Assembly: GCA_020848455.1 (NCBI GenBank)
Contig: JADLAB010000446.1
Coordinates: 1-64,000 of the forward strand
Length of the DNA stretch: 64,000 nucleotides
Source of the DNA: Polyangiaceae bacterium
GTDB lineage: Bacteria; Myxococcota_A; Polyangia; Polyangiales; Polyangiaceae
Direction: 5' to 3'
Below the pieces are notes generated by a model, which did not search any database, was not told the DNA's origin, and saw only the letters and a program-made list of their open reading frames with translations. Positions 32,557 to 42,445 of the stretch are shown here, one piece after another; position 1 is the stretch's first letter, and every line of letters begins with the position of its first letter. The translations under genes were made by a program, and so were the position numbers.

Positions 32557-32925
32557 ATGGCTTCCACCATCAAGAAGAACGAAGGCCGCGAGCGCCGCAA
32601 GCTGCGCATCCGCAAGCGCGTGTCCGGGACGCCCGAGCGGCCCCGCATCACCGTCTTCCGCAGTGCCAAGCACATCTACGCCCAGGTCGTCGACGACACC
32701 CAGGGCGCGACGCTCGCGTACGTGTCGACGTTGTCGAAGGACTTGCGCGGGCAACTCGGCGAGGCCACGAAGGTGGACGCCGCCAAGAAGGTCGGCGCGC
32801 TCCTGGCCGAGATGTGCCGCTCCAAGAACATCACGAAGGTCGTTTTCGACCGCAACGGCTACCAGTTCCACGGCCGCATCAAGGCGCTGGCGCAGGCGGC
32901 GCGCGAGGCGGGCCTCGACTTCTGA
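32557..32925 (+). CDS. rplR: 50S ribosomal protein L18
   Basis: A 122-residue L18 (RRKLRIRKRVSGTPERPRITVFRSAKHIYAQVVDD, then DRNGYQFHGRIKALAQAAREAGLDF). It binds 5S rRNA with L5. GAGGTGAAG upstream is the ribosome-binding site. Confidence 0.97.
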   Translation: MASTIKKNEGRERRKLRIRKRVSGTPERPRITVFRSAKHIYAQVVDDTQGATLAYVSTLSKDLRGQLGEATKVDAAKKVGALLAEMCRSKNITKVVFDRNGYQFHGRIKALAQAAREAGLDF

Positions 32926-33061
32926 GGTCCACTCGGGTCGAGCGCGAGCTCGGCCGCACTCTCATTTTCGCAGACACCATCGCACCCGCGCCCGCGCGAG
33001 TGCCGACCGCGACCGGCCCGGCGGGTGAGCCCGCACCGGCGTCGCAACAGGGACCGAGAAC

Positions 33062-33658
33062 ATGGCGTTCGAACAGATCGACGACGAGCGGCTCAAGGAG
33101 CGCGTCATTCACATCAACCGCGTGGCCAAGGTGGTCAAGGGCGGGCGCCGCTTCAGCTTCTCTGCGCTGGTCGTGGTGGGCGACGAGGCCGGCCACGTCG
33201 GCGTGGGCCTCGGCAAGGCCAACGAGGTGCCCGAGGCGATCCGCAAGGGCAACGACCAGGCGCGCAAGAACATGTTCAAGGTGCCGCTCGACGGCGCCAC
33301 CATCCCGCACGACGTGATCGGTCACGCCGGCGCCGGGAAGGTGGTGCTGCGGCCCGCGAGCCCCGGCACCGGCGTCATCGCCGGCGGCGCGGTGCGCGCC
33401 GTGGTGGCCTCGGCCGGCATCCAGGACGTGCTCACGAAGTCGCTCGGCTCGAGCAACAAGCACAACGTCGTCAACGCCACGATCAAGGCCCTGAAGACGC
33501 TGCGCAGCCCGGATCAGTTCGCGAGCAAGCGCGATCTGCAACGCGGCGACATCCAGCACAAGTCGCGCGCGGTGGTGCCCCAGGCGTCGCCGTCGCAGGC
33601 AGGTGTGGTCCTCCCGCGGCCGTCGCAGGCCGCGGCGGTCACCGGAGGTGAGTCGTGA
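33062..33658 (+). CDS. rpsE: 30S ribosomal protein S5
   Basis: A 198-residue S5: [67 protein letters not shown]. It is a decoding-fidelity protein. The C-terminus after about residue 165 is a Pro/Gln/Ala tail ([20 protein letters not shown]), about 30 residues longer than usual. The 136-base gap before it carries no gene. Its stop overlaps the rpmD GTG. Confidence 0.97.
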   Translation: MAFEQIDDERLKERVIHINRVAKVVKGGRRFSFSALVVVGDEAGHVGVGLGKANEVPEAIRKGNDQARKNMFKVPLDGATIPHDVIGHAGAGKVVLRPASPGTGVIAGGAVRAVVASAGIQDVLTKSLGSSNKHNVVNATIKALKTLRSPDQFASKRDLQRGDIQHKSRAVVPQASPSQAGVVLPRPSQAAAVTGGES

Positions 33659-33858
33659 ACCCCGCGCTGCGCGTCCGTCAGGTGAGGAGCGAGATCCACC
33701 ACGATGACCACACGCGGCGCGTGCTGCGCGGCCTCGGCCTGCGCGGCATCGGCAGCGAGGTGGTCGTGCAGAACACGCCCTCCTTTCGCGGCATGATCAA
33801 GCGCGTCATGCACCTGGTCAACGTGCAGGAGGAAGCGGCGCTTCCCAAGAAGAAGTAG
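33655..33858 (+). CDS. rpmD: 50S ribosomal protein L30
   Basis: A 67-residue L30: [54 protein letters not shown] start at 33655 inside the end of rpsE (GTGA overlap), with GGAGGTGA upstream. Confidence 0.95.
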   Translation: MNPALRVRQVRSEIHHDDHTRRVLRGLGLRGIGSEVVVQNTPSFRGMIKRVMHLVNVQEEAALPKKK

Positions 33859-33878
33859 GCCGCCTCGCGGAGCATCCC

Positions 33879-34340
33879 ATGGACATCCTGTCGAAATTGA
33901 AGCCCCCCGCGGGCGCGGTTCGCGAGCACATGCGCGTGGGCCGGGGCATCGGCTCGGGCAAGGGCAAGACCGCCGGTCGTGGCCAGAAGGGTCAGCGCGC
34001 GCGCAACTCGAACCGCCTCTCCTTCGAGGGCGGCCAGATGCCGATGCAGCGCCGCATCCCGAAGCGCGGCTTCCGCAATCCGTTCGAGAAGAACGTGGCC
34101 AACGTGAACGTCGGCGACCTCGACGTGTTCTCGGCGGGCGCCGAGGTCACGCTCGAGGCGCTGCGCGCCGAGCGCCTGGTGCGCGGCGCGTGCGACCTCT
34201 TGAAGGTGCTTGGCGACGGCGAGCTGTCGAAGGCACTCACGGTCGTGGCGCAGGCGTTCTCGCAGAGCGCGCGCGAGAAGATCGAGCGCGCCGGCGGCAA
34301 GGCCGTCGTGCTCGCGACCCCGACGAAGGCGGCAGGCTGA
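33879..34340 (+). CDS. rplO: 50S ribosomal protein L15
   Basis: A 153-residue L15 with the Gly-rich RVGRGIGSGKGKTAGRGQKGQRAR and GGQMPMQRRIPKRGFRNPF regions that thread through 23S rRNA, and a globular C-terminal domain. Normal length. It precedes secY, as in other spc operons. Confidence 0.97.
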   Translation: MDILSKLKPPAGAVREHMRVGRGIGSGKGKTAGRGQKGQRARNSNRLSFEGGQMPMQRRIPKRGFRNPFEKNVANVNVGDLDVFSAGAEVTLEALRAERLVRGACDLLKVLGDGELSKALTVVAQAFSQSAREKIERAGGKAVVLATPTKAAG

Positions 34341-34352
34341 GGCGGCGCACGC

Positions 34353-35684
34353 ATGGCGACGCTGGAAGGCATCGGCAACTGGTACCGGATCCCGGAGCTC
34401 CGGCGCCGGATCCTGTTCACGTTGGCGATGCTCGCGGTCTATCGCGTGGGCGTGTTCGTCACCGCACCCGGTGTCGATCGCAACGCGATGAGCCAGTACA
34501 TGAACACCCAGTCGGGCAACCTGCTGGGCTTCTTCAACCTCTTCTCCGGAGGAGCGCTGAAGAACCTCTCGATCTTCGCCCTGGGCGTGATGCCCTACAT
34601 CTCGGCGTCGATCATCATGCAGCTCATGGGCATGGTCTACAAGCCCATCGACGAGCTGCGCAAAGAGGGTGAGGCCGGCCGGCGCAAGATCGACCAGTAC
34701 ACGCGCTACGGCACGATCGCGCTCGCCGCGTTCCAGTCCTGGGGCATCGCGAAGTTCATCGAGGGGCTCAGCTCGCCCGAGCAGGGCGGCGGCGTCGTGA
34801 ACCACCCCGGTCTCGGGTTCGAGCTCATGACGGTGCTCACCCTGACGACGGGGACGGCGTTCCTGATGTGGCTCGGCGAGCAGATCACCGAGCGCGGCAT
34901 CGGCAACGGCATGTCGCTCATCATCATGGCCGGCATCATGGTCGGCGTGCCCGACTACATCGTCGGCTACATGCAGCAGAACGCGGGCGATCTGCGGCCG
35001 CTGACGGCAGCGGGGGTGGTCGCCCTGCTCGTCGGCTGCATCGCCATCGTGGCGTTCTTCGAAAATGCCCGGCGCAACATACCCATCGTGTACTCGCGCC
35101 GGCAGGTGGGCCGGCGGGTGTACGGCGGGCAAACGACGCACCTGCCGCTCAAGGTGAACGCCTCGGGCGTCATCCCGCCGATCTTCGCCAGCTCGCTCCT
35201 CATGTTCCCGGCCACGCTGGCCAACATGGGCCTGCCGGGCATGGACTACCTGCAGAGCCTGCTCAATCGCGGCGGCTGGATGTGGCACACCACCTACGCC
35301 GTGCTCATCGTCTTCTTCACGTTCTTCTACACCGGCATCGTGTTCCAGCCGGTGGACGTGGCCGAGAACCTGAAGAAGCAGCAGGCGAACATCCCGGGCA
35401 TCCGGCCGGGCAAGCAGACGGCCGACTTCATCGACCGCATCGTGCGGCGCATTACCGTCGCGGGTGCCGCCTACGTCGCGGCCATCTGCGTCATCCCGTC
35501 GATGATCGGCGACGCCATCCGGGTCCAGATCACCTTCGGCGGCACCTCGGTGATGATCGTCGTCGGCGTCGCGCTCGACACCATCACCCAGATCAACGGC
35601 CACCTCCTGCAGCGCAACTACGAGGGCATCACCGGGCCGGGCACGGGTCGCTTGCGCGGCCGCCGCGCCCCGGTGGCAACCTGA
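34353..35684 (+). CDS. secY: Protein translocase subunit SecY
   Basis: A 443-residue, ten-helix membrane protein forming the SecYEG channel. Family landmarks: PELRRRILFTLAMLAVYRVGVFVTAPGVD, FALGVMPYISASIIMQL, QYTRYGTIALA, ERGIGNGMSLIIMAGI, YVGG-type loop replaced by GGQTTHLPLKVNASGVIPPIFASSLL, and KKQQANIPGIRPGKQTADFIDRIV. Length and topology are normal. The gene lies between rplO and adk, the classic position. Confidence 0.97.
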   Translation: MATLEGIGNWYRIPELRRRILFTLAMLAVYRVGVFVTAPGVDRNAMSQYMNTQSGNLLGFFNLFSGGALKNLSIFALGVMPYISASIIMQLMGMVYKPIDELRKEGEAGRRKIDQYTRYGTIALAAFQSWGIAKFIEGLSSPEQGGGVVNHPGLGFELMTVLTLTTGTAFLMWLGEQITERGIGNGMSLIIMAGIMVGVPDYIVGYMQQNAGDLRPLTAAGVVALLVGCIAIVAFFENARRNIPIVYSRRQVGRRVYGGQTTHLPLKVNASGVIPPIFASSLLMFPATLANMGLPGMDYLQSLLNRGGWMWHTTYAVLIVFFTFFYTGIVFQPVDVAENLKKQQANIPGIRPGKQTADFIDRIVRRITVAGAAYVAAICVIPSMIGDAIRVQITFGGTSVMIVVGVALDTITQINGHLLQRNYEGITGPGTGRLRGRRAPVAT

Positions 35685-35699
35685 GCGAGGGAGCCAGCC

Positions 35700-36323
35700 A
35701 TGATCATCGTCCTCGTGGGTCCGCCCGGCTCGGGCAAGGGAACGCAGGCCAAGGTCCTGTGCCAGTCCCTCGGGATCCCGCACCTCTCGACGGGCGACAT
35801 GCTGCGCGCCGCGAAGAAGGCGGGGACCCTCGAGCCGGCGCTGGTCGCGCTGATGGACTCGGGCGGCCTCTTGCCCGACGCGGTCGTGGTGGGGCTCGTC
35901 GGGGCGCGCATCGCCGAGGCCGACTGCCAGCGGGGCTTTCTGCTCGACGGCTTCCCGCGCACGGTGCCGCAGGCCGAGGGGCTCGAGACCGTGCTGGCCC
36001 GCCGTGCGACGCCGCTCGACGTCGTGGTGCAGCTCGACGTCCCGGACAGCCTGCTCGAGGAGCGGCTCGTCCACCGGCGCGCCGACAAACGCACTGGACA
36101 GATCTACCATCTCGTATATAATCCCCCGCCCCCCGATGCGGACCTCGAGCACCGGGCCGACGACCGCCCCGAGGCCGTGCGGGAACGTCTCGCGAAATAC
36201 GCGAGCATGACCGCCGCCCTCTTGCCCTTCTACGAAGGGCGCGGGCTGCTTCGTCGGGTGGACGGAGCCGGCAAGCCCGAGGCGGTGCTGGCGCAAGTCC
36301 TGGCGGTGCTACCGAAGCGCTGA
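35700..36323 (+). CDS. adk: Adenylate kinase
   Basis: A 207-residue enzyme for AMP + ATP to 2 ADP. P-loop GPPGSGKGT (7-15), STGDMLRAA, GFLLDGFPRTVPQAEGLE and RADDRPEAVRERL (the R-x-DD motif) are present. The LID is shorter than in the long form (RTGQIYHLVYNPPPPDADLEHRADD) and lacks the zinc cysteines of Gram-positive enzymes. The LID codons contain a near-consensus promoter (36095-36122) that may serve infA and the genes after it. Confidence 0.96.
   Translation: MIIVLVGPPGSGKGTQAKVLCQSLGIPHLSTGDMLRAAKKAGTLEPALVALMDSGGLLPDAVVVGLVGARIAEADCQRGFLLDGFPRTVPQAEGLETVLARRATPLDVVVQLDVPDSLLEERLVHRRADKRTGQIYHLVYNPPPPDADLEHRADDRPEAVRERLAKYASMTAALLPFYEGRGLLRRVDGAGKPEAVLAQVLAVLPKR
36095..36122 (+). promoter_or_regulatory. 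Internal promoter inside adk
   Basis: TGGACA (36095-36100; one mismatch to the consensus -35), a 16-bp spacer and a perfect TATAAT (36117-36122). A TATATAAT stretch is a striking AT island in this GC-rich DNA. The transcript would begin near 36129, about 250 bases before infA, and could give infA to rplQ expression independent of the upstream promoter. Confidence 0.55.
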
Positions 36324-36381
36324 GGTCGAGGCCAGCACCCACCAACGATCGCGAACAGAGGATTGAGAGAAGCCGAACAAG

Positions 36382-36639
36382 ATGGCCAGTAGCCGAGCAC
36401 GGCGCGCCAAGGCGCCCAAAGAGCCCAAAGAGGGCAAGCTGACGTTCGACGGCGTCGTGGAAGAGGCGTTGCCGAACGCCATGTTCCGCGTGCTGGCGGA
36501 CAACGGTCTCGGTGTGCTCGCGACGATCAGCGGCCGGATGCGCCAGTTCTACATCAAGATTTTGCCGGGAGACCGCGTCACGGTCGAGGTCAGCCCGTAC
36601 GACCCGACCCGTGGTCGCATCACCTACCGGCACAAGTAG
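36382..36639 (+). CDS. infA: Translation initiation factor IF-1
   Basis: An 85-residue OB-fold protein: [69 protein letters not shown] 17-residue Arg/Lys/Pro extension ([17 protein letters not shown]) precedes the normal start of the 72-residue protein. It binds the 30S A-site. Alternatively a start farther in, but no internal Met/Val fits. Confidence 0.96.
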   Translation: MASSRARRAKAPKEPKEGKLTFDGVVEEALPNAMFRVLADNGLGVLATISGRMRQFYIKILPGDRVTVEVSPYDPTRGRITYRHK

Positions 36640-36678
36640 TTTTTGCATTCCGCGCCTGGCGCGGGAGGCGAGGGAACC

Positions 36679-36795
36679 ATGAAGGTCCGCCCGAGCGTGA
36701 AGAAGATCTGCGACAAGTGCAAAGTGGTGCGGCGCCGCGGCGTCGTGCGCGTCATCTGTGAAAACCCGCGCCACAAGCAACGTCAAGGGAGCTGA
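36679..36795 (+). CDS. rpmJ: 50S ribosomal protein L36, zinc-binding type
   Basis: A 38-residue protein: [20 protein letters not shown], ending [12 protein letters not shown]. The three Cys and one His (C11, C14, C27, H32) form the zinc site of C+ L36. ATG at 36679 with GGAGGCGAGGGAA upstream. Ends two bases before rpsM. Confidence 0.96.
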   Translation: MKVRPSVKKICDKCKVVRRRGVVRVICENPRHKQRQGS

Positions 36796-36797
36796 CG

Positions 36798-37214
36798 ATG
36801 GCCCGCATCGCTGGAGTCGATTTGCCGCGCAAGAAGCACTTGGTCTACGCGCTGCCGTACCTCTTCGGGGTCGGCCACGCGCTCGCCAAGGAGATCTGCC
36901 AGAAGGCCAAGGTGGCCGAGAACAAGCGGGTCGAGGAGCTGTCGGACGCCGAGGTCAAGACCATCCGCGAGGTCATCGACGCGGAGTACAAGGTCGAGGG
37001 TGACCTCCGCCGCGAGATCCAGCTCAACATCAAGCGCCTGATGGACCTCGGCTGCTATCGCGGCCTGCGTCATCGCCGCGGCCTGCCCGTTCACGGCCAG
37101 CGCACCCACACGAACTCGCGCACCCGCAAGGGTCCGCGCAAGCGCATGGTCGCGCGTCGCCCCACGGGCGCCGGTCCCGCGGCCGCCGGTGGCGCCCCGC
37201 GTCCGGCCAAGTGA
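36798..37214 (+). CDS. rpsM: 30S ribosomal protein S13
   Basis: A 138-residue S13: [33 protein letters not shown], then [28 protein letters not shown]. The C-terminus is longer by about 18 residues ([19 protein letters not shown]). It contacts the P-site tRNA and L5. The first gene of the alpha-operon part. Confidence 0.97.
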   Translation: MARIAGVDLPRKKHLVYALPYLFGVGHALAKEICQKAKVAENKRVEELSDAEVKTIREVIDAEYKVEGDLRREIQLNIKRLMDLGCYRGLRHRRGLPVHGQRTHTNSRTRKGPRKRMVARRPTGAGPAAAGGAPRPAK

Positions 37215-37252
37215 GCCTTCACCCCTCCGGAAGAATGTAGGGAGCAGCCGCA

Positions 37253-37648
37253 ATGGCAACCGCGAAAGCCAAGGGCAAGCAGAAGAAGCGCGTCAAGAAG
37301 AACGTGTCGGCGGGCATCGCCCACATTCGCTCGACGTTCAACAACACGATCGTCACGATCACCGACGTGAACGGCAACACGGTGGCGTGCTGCTCGGCCG
37401 GCGCGCGGGGCTTCAAGGGCTCGCGCACGTCGACGCCCTTCGCGGCCCAGGTGGCGGCGGAGGCGGCGGCGCGCTCGGCTCAGGACAACGGCATGCGCAC
37501 CGTGGCGGTGTTCGTGAAGGGTCCGGGCGCCGGGCGCGAGAGCGCGCTGCGCGCCCTGCAGTCGACCGGGCTCCGGGTCACCCTCATCCGTGACGTGACG
37601 TCGATTCCCCACAACGGTTGCCGTCCGCCCAAGCGGCGCCGGGTGTGA
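37253..37648 (+). CDS. rpsK: 30S ribosomal protein S11
   Basis: A 131-residue S11: [35 protein letters not shown]-type core here written [25 protein letters not shown], and the terminal [15 protein letters not shown]. On the platform of the 30S. GGAGCAGCC upstream is the ribosome-binding site. Confidence 0.97.
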   Translation: MATAKAKGKQKKRVKKNVSAGIAHIRSTFNNTIVTITDVNGNTVACCSAGARGFKGSRTSTPFAAQVAAEAAARSAQDNGMRTVAVFVKGPGAGRESALRALQSTGLRVTLIRDVTSIPHNGCRPPKRRRV

Positions 37649-37696
37649 GCACGCTGTTTTCCGTTCCCGTTTCCCAGCGCCCCTGAAGGTATCGTC

Positions 37697-38326
37697 ATGG
37701 CTCGTTACATTGGTCCGGTCTGCAAGCTCTGCCGCCGCGAGGGCATGAAGCTCTATCTGAAGGGCGACCGCTGCTACTCGGAGAAGTGCGCGCAGCAGCG
37801 CCGTCCCTACCCGCCGGGGCAGCACGGCCAGGGCCGCATCAAGCTCTCCGAGTACGCGCTGCGCCTGCGCGAGAAGCAGAAGGTGCGTCGCATCTACGGG
37901 GTGCTCGAGCAGCAGTTCCGCGGCTACTACCACACCGCCAGCCGCCGCAAGGGCCGGACGGGCGAGCAGATGCTGTCGCTGCTCGAGCGGCGCCTCGACA
38001 ACCTCGTGTATCGCATGGGCTTCGCGGGCTCGCGCAACGACGCCCGTCAGCTCCTGCGGCACGGGCACGTGCGCGTCAACGGCAAGCGCGTCGACATCCC
38101 CTCCTACGTGGCGCGCATCGGCGACACGGTCACGATCACCGACGCGGGCCGCAAGTTCAAGCGCGTCGAGGGCGCGGTGGCCGGCGCGGACCGCCGCCCG
38201 GTGCTGAGCTGGCTCGACGTCGACCGCGCCAACTTCACCGGCACCATCAAGGCCACGCCGCTGCGCGAGGAGCTGAACGAGCCCGACATCCGCGAGCAGC
38301 TGGTCGTGGAGTACTACTCGCGCTGA
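37697..38326 (+). CDS. rpsD: 30S ribosomal protein S4, zinc-binding type
   Basis: A 209-residue S4 ([20 protein letters not shown]). Four Cys (C9, C12, C26, C31) form the N-terminal zinc knuckle of C+ S4. The S4 RNA-binding domain [40 protein letters not shown] is intact. It starts 16S assembly; in E. coli it also represses this operon. CTGAAGG upstream serves as ribosome-binding site. Confidence 0.97.
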   Translation: MARYIGPVCKLCRREGMKLYLKGDRCYSEKCAQQRRPYPPGQHGQGRIKLSEYALRLREKQKVRRIYGVLEQQFRGYYHTASRRKGRTGEQMLSLLERRLDNLVYRMGFAGSRNDARQLLRHGHVRVNGKRVDIPSYVARIGDTVTITDAGRKFKRVEGAVAGADRRPVLSWLDVDRANFTGTIKATPLREELNEPDIREQLVVEYYSR

Positions 38327-38501
38327 GAGATTCACGCGCCGGCGGGCGGGGCCAAGGCCCACCTTCCGGCGCTCGCGGGCAGGGGACGGCGTCCCTCACC
38401 GAGTGCGGTGGGCGACGCGGGCTCCCCGCGCGAAACGGCGGCCCGGGCGTCTCGCGACGCCGGACCGCGCCACACGCCGCCAAGGCAGGGAGAGAGCGAA
38501 C

Positions 38502-39533
38502 ATGACCCAGACCCACAGCCCCGAGCACGTCGCGCGCAACTGGCGCGAGCTCATCCGCCCGCGCGGTGTCACCGTGGACGCCGAGACGCAGACGGCCTCG
38601 TACGCGAAGTTCTCCTGCGAGCCGCTCGAGCGCGGCTTCGGCATCACGATGGGCAACTCGCTGCGGCGCGTGCTCCTGTCCTCGCTCCAGGGCGCGGCTT
38701 GCACGGCGATCCGCATCGATGGCGCGCTGCACGAGTTCACGACCCTGCCCGACGTGGTCGAGGACGTGAGCGACATCATCCTCAACATCAAGGAGGTGGT
38801 GTTCAAGGCGGCCACGGCCAAGACCTACACCGTGCGCATCGACAAGGAGGGTCCCGGGCCGGTGCTCGCGGGCGACATCCAGCTCGTCGACGGGCTCACG
38901 GTGCTCAACCCCGACCACCTCATCGCCGTGCTCGACAAGAAGGGCCCCTTCGTCGCGGAGCTCACCGTGGGGGTGAACCGCGGCTACGTCCCGGCCGAGC
39001 GCAACAAGAGCCCGACCATGGCGATCGGGACCATCCCGATCGACGCCCTGTTCTCGCCGGTGCGCAAGGTGAACTACGTGGTCCAGAACGCCCGCGTCGG
39101 CCAGGTGACGGACTACGACAAGCTGGCCCTCGAGCTGTGGACGAACGGCGCCGTGACGCCGGTCGACGCGGTGGCCTTCGCCGCCAAGATCCTGAAGGAG
39201 CAGCTCAACATCTGGATCAACTTCGAGGAGACCGAAGAGGTCTACCCGCAGCTCGGCGACCGCGAGGAGCCGCTCAACGAGAACCTCTTCCGCTCGGTGG
39301 AGGAGCTCGAGCTCAGCGTGCGCTCGGCGAACTGCCTGCAGAACGCCAACATCCAGCTCATCGGCGAGCTGGTGCAGCGCTCCGAGCAGGACATGCTCAA
39401 GACCAAGAACTTCGGCCGGAAGTCGCTCAAGGAGATCAAGGAGATCCTCGCGAGCATGGGCCTGAGCCTCGGCATGAAGATCGACAACTGGCCGCAGCTC
39501 CTGGAGCGGTGGAACAGCCAGAAGGCGCAGTGA
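38502..39533 (+). CDS. rpoA: RNA polymerase alpha subunit
   Basis: A 343-residue alpha subunit. N-terminal dimerisation domain: [44 protein letters not shown]-terminal domain: [51 protein letters not shown], which contacts UP elements and activators. Length is about 14 residues above E. coli because of the N-terminus ([20 protein letters not shown]). The ATG at 38502 has GGCAGGGAGAGAG upstream. A 175-base gap separates it from rpsD. Confidence 0.98.
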   Translation: MTQTHSPEHVARNWRELIRPRGVTVDAETQTASYAKFSCEPLERGFGITMGNSLRRVLLSSLQGAACTAIRIDGALHEFTTLPDVVEDVSDIILNIKEVVFKAATAKTYTVRIDKEGPGPVLAGDIQLVDGLTVLNPDHLIAVLDKKGPFVAELTVGVNRGYVPAERNKSPTMAIGTIPIDALFSPVRKVNYVVQNARVGQVTDYDKLALELWTNGAVTPVDAVAFAAKILKEQLNIWINFEETEEVYPQLGDREEPLNENLFRSVEELELSVRSANCLQNANIQLIGELVQRSEQDMLKTKNFGRKSLKEIKEILASMGLSLGMKIDNWPQLLERWNSQKAQ

Positions 39534-39580
39534 GAGACGGTAGGCCGCGCGTCGCGCGGGATCGAGATTGAGGACGAGCC

Positions 39581-40102
39581 ATGCGTCACCGCATTGATGG
39601 TAGGCAGTTCGGGCGCGACACTTCGCATCGCCGCGCCATGCTGCGCAACCTCGCAGCCAACCTGATCACGCACGAGCGCATCGTGACGACCGACGCCAAG
39701 GCGAAGGAGCTGCGGCGCGTCGCCGAGGGCCTCATCACCAAGGCCAAGCGTCTCGGCCCCGTGGCCTTCACCGGCCACGCGGAGCTGTCGGAGAAGGACC
39801 GCGCGCGGCGTCTGCACGTCGCGCGCCTCCTCGGCGCCTACTTGCCGCGCTGGGGCGTCCAGGCCGACGGCGTGAAGAAGGACCTCGTCGAGAAGGTGCT
39901 GACCGAGCTGGCCAAGCGCTTCACCGAGCGACCGGGCGGCTACACCCGCATCGTGAAGCTCGGCGCCCGGCGCGGCGACGCGGCCTCGATGAGCATCATC
40001 GAGTTCGTCGACACGCCGGAGTTCGAGCCGAAGGCCGTGCCGGAGAAGGCCGAGAGCGTCGCGGTGGGCGAGCCCGCCGCGGGCGCCGCCGCCGCCGGCT
40101 GA
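39581..40102 (+). CDS. rplQ: 50S ribosomal protein L17 with C-terminal extension
   Basis: A 173-residue L17: [49 protein letters not shown], then [26 protein letters not shown]. The usual protein is about 115-130 residues; here an insertion around 66-110 and a Glu/Ala-rich tail ([19 protein letters not shown]) lengthen it. Last gene of the cluster, followed by a strong terminator. Confidence 0.97.
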   Translation: MRHRIDGRQFGRDTSHRRAMLRNLAANLITHERIVTTDAKAKELRRVAEGLITKAKRLGPVAFTGHAELSEKDRARRLHVARLLGAYLPRWGVQADGVKKDLVEKVLTELAKRFTERPGGYTRIVKLGARRGDAASMSIIEFVDTPEFEPKAVPEKAESVAVGEPAAGAAAAG

Positions 40103-40123
40103 GCGCGCGGTCTCGGACCGGAG

Positions 40124-40158
40124 ACAGGGCCGCTGGCGCGCCGCGCCGGTGGCCCTGT
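40124..40158 (+). terminator. Terminator of the ribosomal protein cluster
   Basis: ACAGGGCC (40124-40131) pairs with GGCCCTGT (40151-40158), and the inner arms continue pairing (with two G-U pairs) to a three-base loop, giving a stem of about 16 bp. TGCATTT follows. It lies 21 bases after the rplQ stop and is the best intrinsic terminator in the window. Confidence 0.75.
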
Positions 40159-40216
40159 TGCATTTGGGGCCCCGGAGGCTCCGGTCGGCGTCGCGCAGGG
40201 GTTCGCCGTGGTCGGC

Positions 40217-42355
40217 TCAGGCGCCGCTCGGGCTCTCGTCGGGCGGAGTGGGGCGGGGCGCCGTCTGCGTCGTGGTGTCGAGCTCGGCCGCCTCGCCCTC
40301 GGCCGCGACGCGCGGCCGGTGCGGCACGAGGTTGGCCTGCGGCGGGCCCGAGAACGGAGCGGGCTCGGCGGCGACCGGGGGCAAGGGCAGCGTCGGGACG
40401 CTCGCGCTCGCGAGCGGCGTCGGGTCGCGGAGCACGGTCGGGGTGGCATCGCTCGGCTCGGGGCCCGCGATGGCCTCGGGACGCGAGGCCGCCGGCCCCG
40501 AAAGCGCGGCCTCGGCGAAGGCGCTGGCGCCGGACCAGGGAGCGGTGTGCTCGGTGGGCCCGCGGTCGGCGGCCCGGGCGCGCGCCATGTCGAGCGTCGG
40601 GGCGACGGGCGCCGGGCCCGGTGCGGGCGCGTGCGCGTCGGTGGCCGGCGCGCGCGTCGGCGCGGCGCGAGGCGCCGGCGCGTCGGTCGGTGCCTCCGAC
40701 GGCGACTCGCGCGGGCGCTCCCGCGCGGCGGTCTTGGCCGCGTCGCGGCGCCTGGGGCGCGGGCTGCGCGCGAGCAGGACGAGCGCCACGAGCGCGGTCA
40801 GGCCGACGCCGAGCGCGTAGACCGTGCGCATGGAGCGCGCTTCGCGCGCGACGGTCTTCTCGTCGAGCGAGGCGAGCAGGGCCCGCGGTGGCGCGTAGTC
40901 GGGATCGAGCTCGATGGCGCGCCGCAGGAGCGCGATGTCCGGTGTTCCGGCCTCGGCGAGCGCCTTGGCCTCGAGGAACGCGATGCGCGCCTCGGCCCGC
41001 GGCGCCTCGGCGCCCGCCGGCGCCAGGCGCAGCCCCTTGCGGTAGAGCTCGAGCGCCTCGCTCCGCTTGTCTTCCGCGAGCAACTGCTCGGCGCGACCGT
41101 GGTACGCCGGCGCCATCTCGGTGCGCCGCTCGAACAGCGGCAGGAACGCGAGCACCTTGTCGAAGGCCGCGACGGCATCCGCCCAGCTCTCCCTGGCCTG
41201 CGCGGCGACGCCTTCGTCCATGAGCCTGTAGACGTGGTCGAGCCGGCTCTTGTCGTAGAGGCGGAACAGCTCGCGCGCCGTCCGATCCCAGGTCCAGTCC
41301 TTCGGGGCCTTCTGCCCGGTGAGCGACTCGTAGGCGCTCTCGAGCTCCCACTCCGCGGGCTTGCCCACCGCGCCCACGGCCTCGCGCGCCGCCTGGCGCA
41401 GCGCGATGCGCTCGCTGTTGCAGAAGCTCAAGATCGGCCCGAGCGCCTCCACGTCGCGCACTCGTCCGAAGGCGCGCAGCACGTCGGCGAGCACCTCCGG
41501 GTCCGTGGTCTGCACCGCCTCGCCGGGGATCGCTCGGCCGAGGGCGTCGAGCTCTTGCCGAGCCCAGCGCGCCACCTTCTTCGCGTCGTGCTGCTTCGCC
41601 TCGATGAGCGCCGGGACCGCGCGGTCCTTGAGCCGCGCGAAGGCGCGCTGCAGATCGATGCGCACGAGCTCACCGAAGTAGCTGAAGGTCTCGATCATGA
41701 GGCGCGCGGCGGCCGTGGTGCCCACCGCCTCGAGCACGCGCAGCATGCCGTAGAGCTCGACGCTGCCTTGCCAGACCTCGCTGTTGCGCTTGCCGAGCGC
41801 GAGCAGGAACTGGAGCCAGTCGCCCTCTTCCTCGTCGCTGCCCTTGCGCTTGTGCTTCTTCAGGGCCTTCTTGCCGAGATCGCGCGCATCGCGCAGCAGA
41901 TCGACCGCCTTCTTGCCGTCGAAGTGCGCGCGCATCTCCTCGAGCCGGGCGGCGATCGCCGACACGAGGGCCGGGTCGGGGTCGGCGGTGAGGAAGCCGA
42001 GATCGAGCTTGGGCTCGACCGGGTCGCTCGCCTTCGTGCCGACGAGCTGGGACAGGCGCGCGTCGAGGCTCTGCACGGCACCCGGCGACGCGGCAGGGAG
42101 CTTGACGTCGGCGAGCTTCGGCAGCGGGGCGAGGGGCAGCTCGCCCGGGACCGTCGCGCTCGGTTCGGGTCGCGCGCTCGCGGCGGGCTGGGCCCACGCT
42201 CGCGCCGGGAGCGCGAGGCCGGCGGACAGAGCGAGCGCCAGGGCCGCGGCGCGGAGCCAGCCCGCATGGGCGCTCGGCGGGCGGCAGCCCGCGCCGCGAC
42301 GAGCGACCGCCTCGGCGACCTGGGTGAGGCGGATCCTGCGACTCCGAGGGGCCAT
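40217..42355 (-). CDS. Exported membrane protein with HEAT/TPR-like helical region
   Basis: A 712-residue protein. The N-terminus (basic, then WLRAAALALALSAGLALPARAWA) is a signal peptide with likely cleavage before QPAAS. A helical domain of HEAT/TPR type occupies about 85-500 (ARLMIETFSYFGELVRIDLQRAFARLKDRAVPALIEAK; later EARIAFLEAKALAEAGTPDIALLRRAIELDPDYAPP, a clear TPR unit). One transmembrane helix follows near 510-527 (YALGVGLTALVALVLLA). The rest is a Pro/Ala-rich, probably disordered tail of 180 residues. The topology would put the helical part in the periplasm and the tail in the cytoplasm. Function unknown. The stop is 58 bases from the rplQ terminator. Confidence 0.82.
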   Translation of the reverse strand: MAPRSRRIRLTQVAEAVARRGAGCRPPSAHAGWLRAAALALALSAGLALPARAWAQPAASARPEPSATVPGELPLAPLPKLADVKLPAASPGAVQSLDARLSQLVGTKASDPVEPKLDLGFLTADPDPALVSAIAARLEEMRAHFDGKKAVDLLRDARDLGKKALKKHKRKGSDEEEGDWLQFLLALGKRNSEVWQGSVELYGMLRVLEAVGTTAAARLMIETFSYFGELVRIDLQRAFARLKDRAVPALIEAKQHDAKKVARWARQELDALGRAIPGEAVQTTDPEVLADVLRAFGRVRDVEALGPILSFCNSERIALRQAAREAVGAVGKPAEWELESAYESLTGQKAPKDWTWDRTARELFRLYDKSRLDHVYRLMDEGVAAQARESWADAVAAFDKVLAFLPLFERRTEMAPAYHGRAEQLLAEDKRSEALELYRKGLRLAPAGAEAPRAEARIAFLEAKALAEAGTPDIALLRRAIELDPDYAPPRALLASLDEKTVAREARSMRTVYALGVGLTALVALVLLARSPRPRRRDAAKTAARERPRESPSEAPTDAPAPRAAPTRAPATDAHAPAPGPAPVAPTLDMARARAADRGPTEHTAPWSGASAFAEAALSGPAASRPEAIAGPEPSDATPTVLRDPTPLASASVPTLPLPPVAAEPAPFSGPPQANLVPHRPRVAAEGEAAELDTTTQTAPRPTPPDESPSGA

Positions 42356-42445
42356 GGCGTGCTCGACGAACGGTCGGCGGGACGGGCGCCTTCCCGGGAG
42401 GCGGGTCGAACGCAGCTCCGGCGGGTCGCGCCGCGCCCCGGCGTG

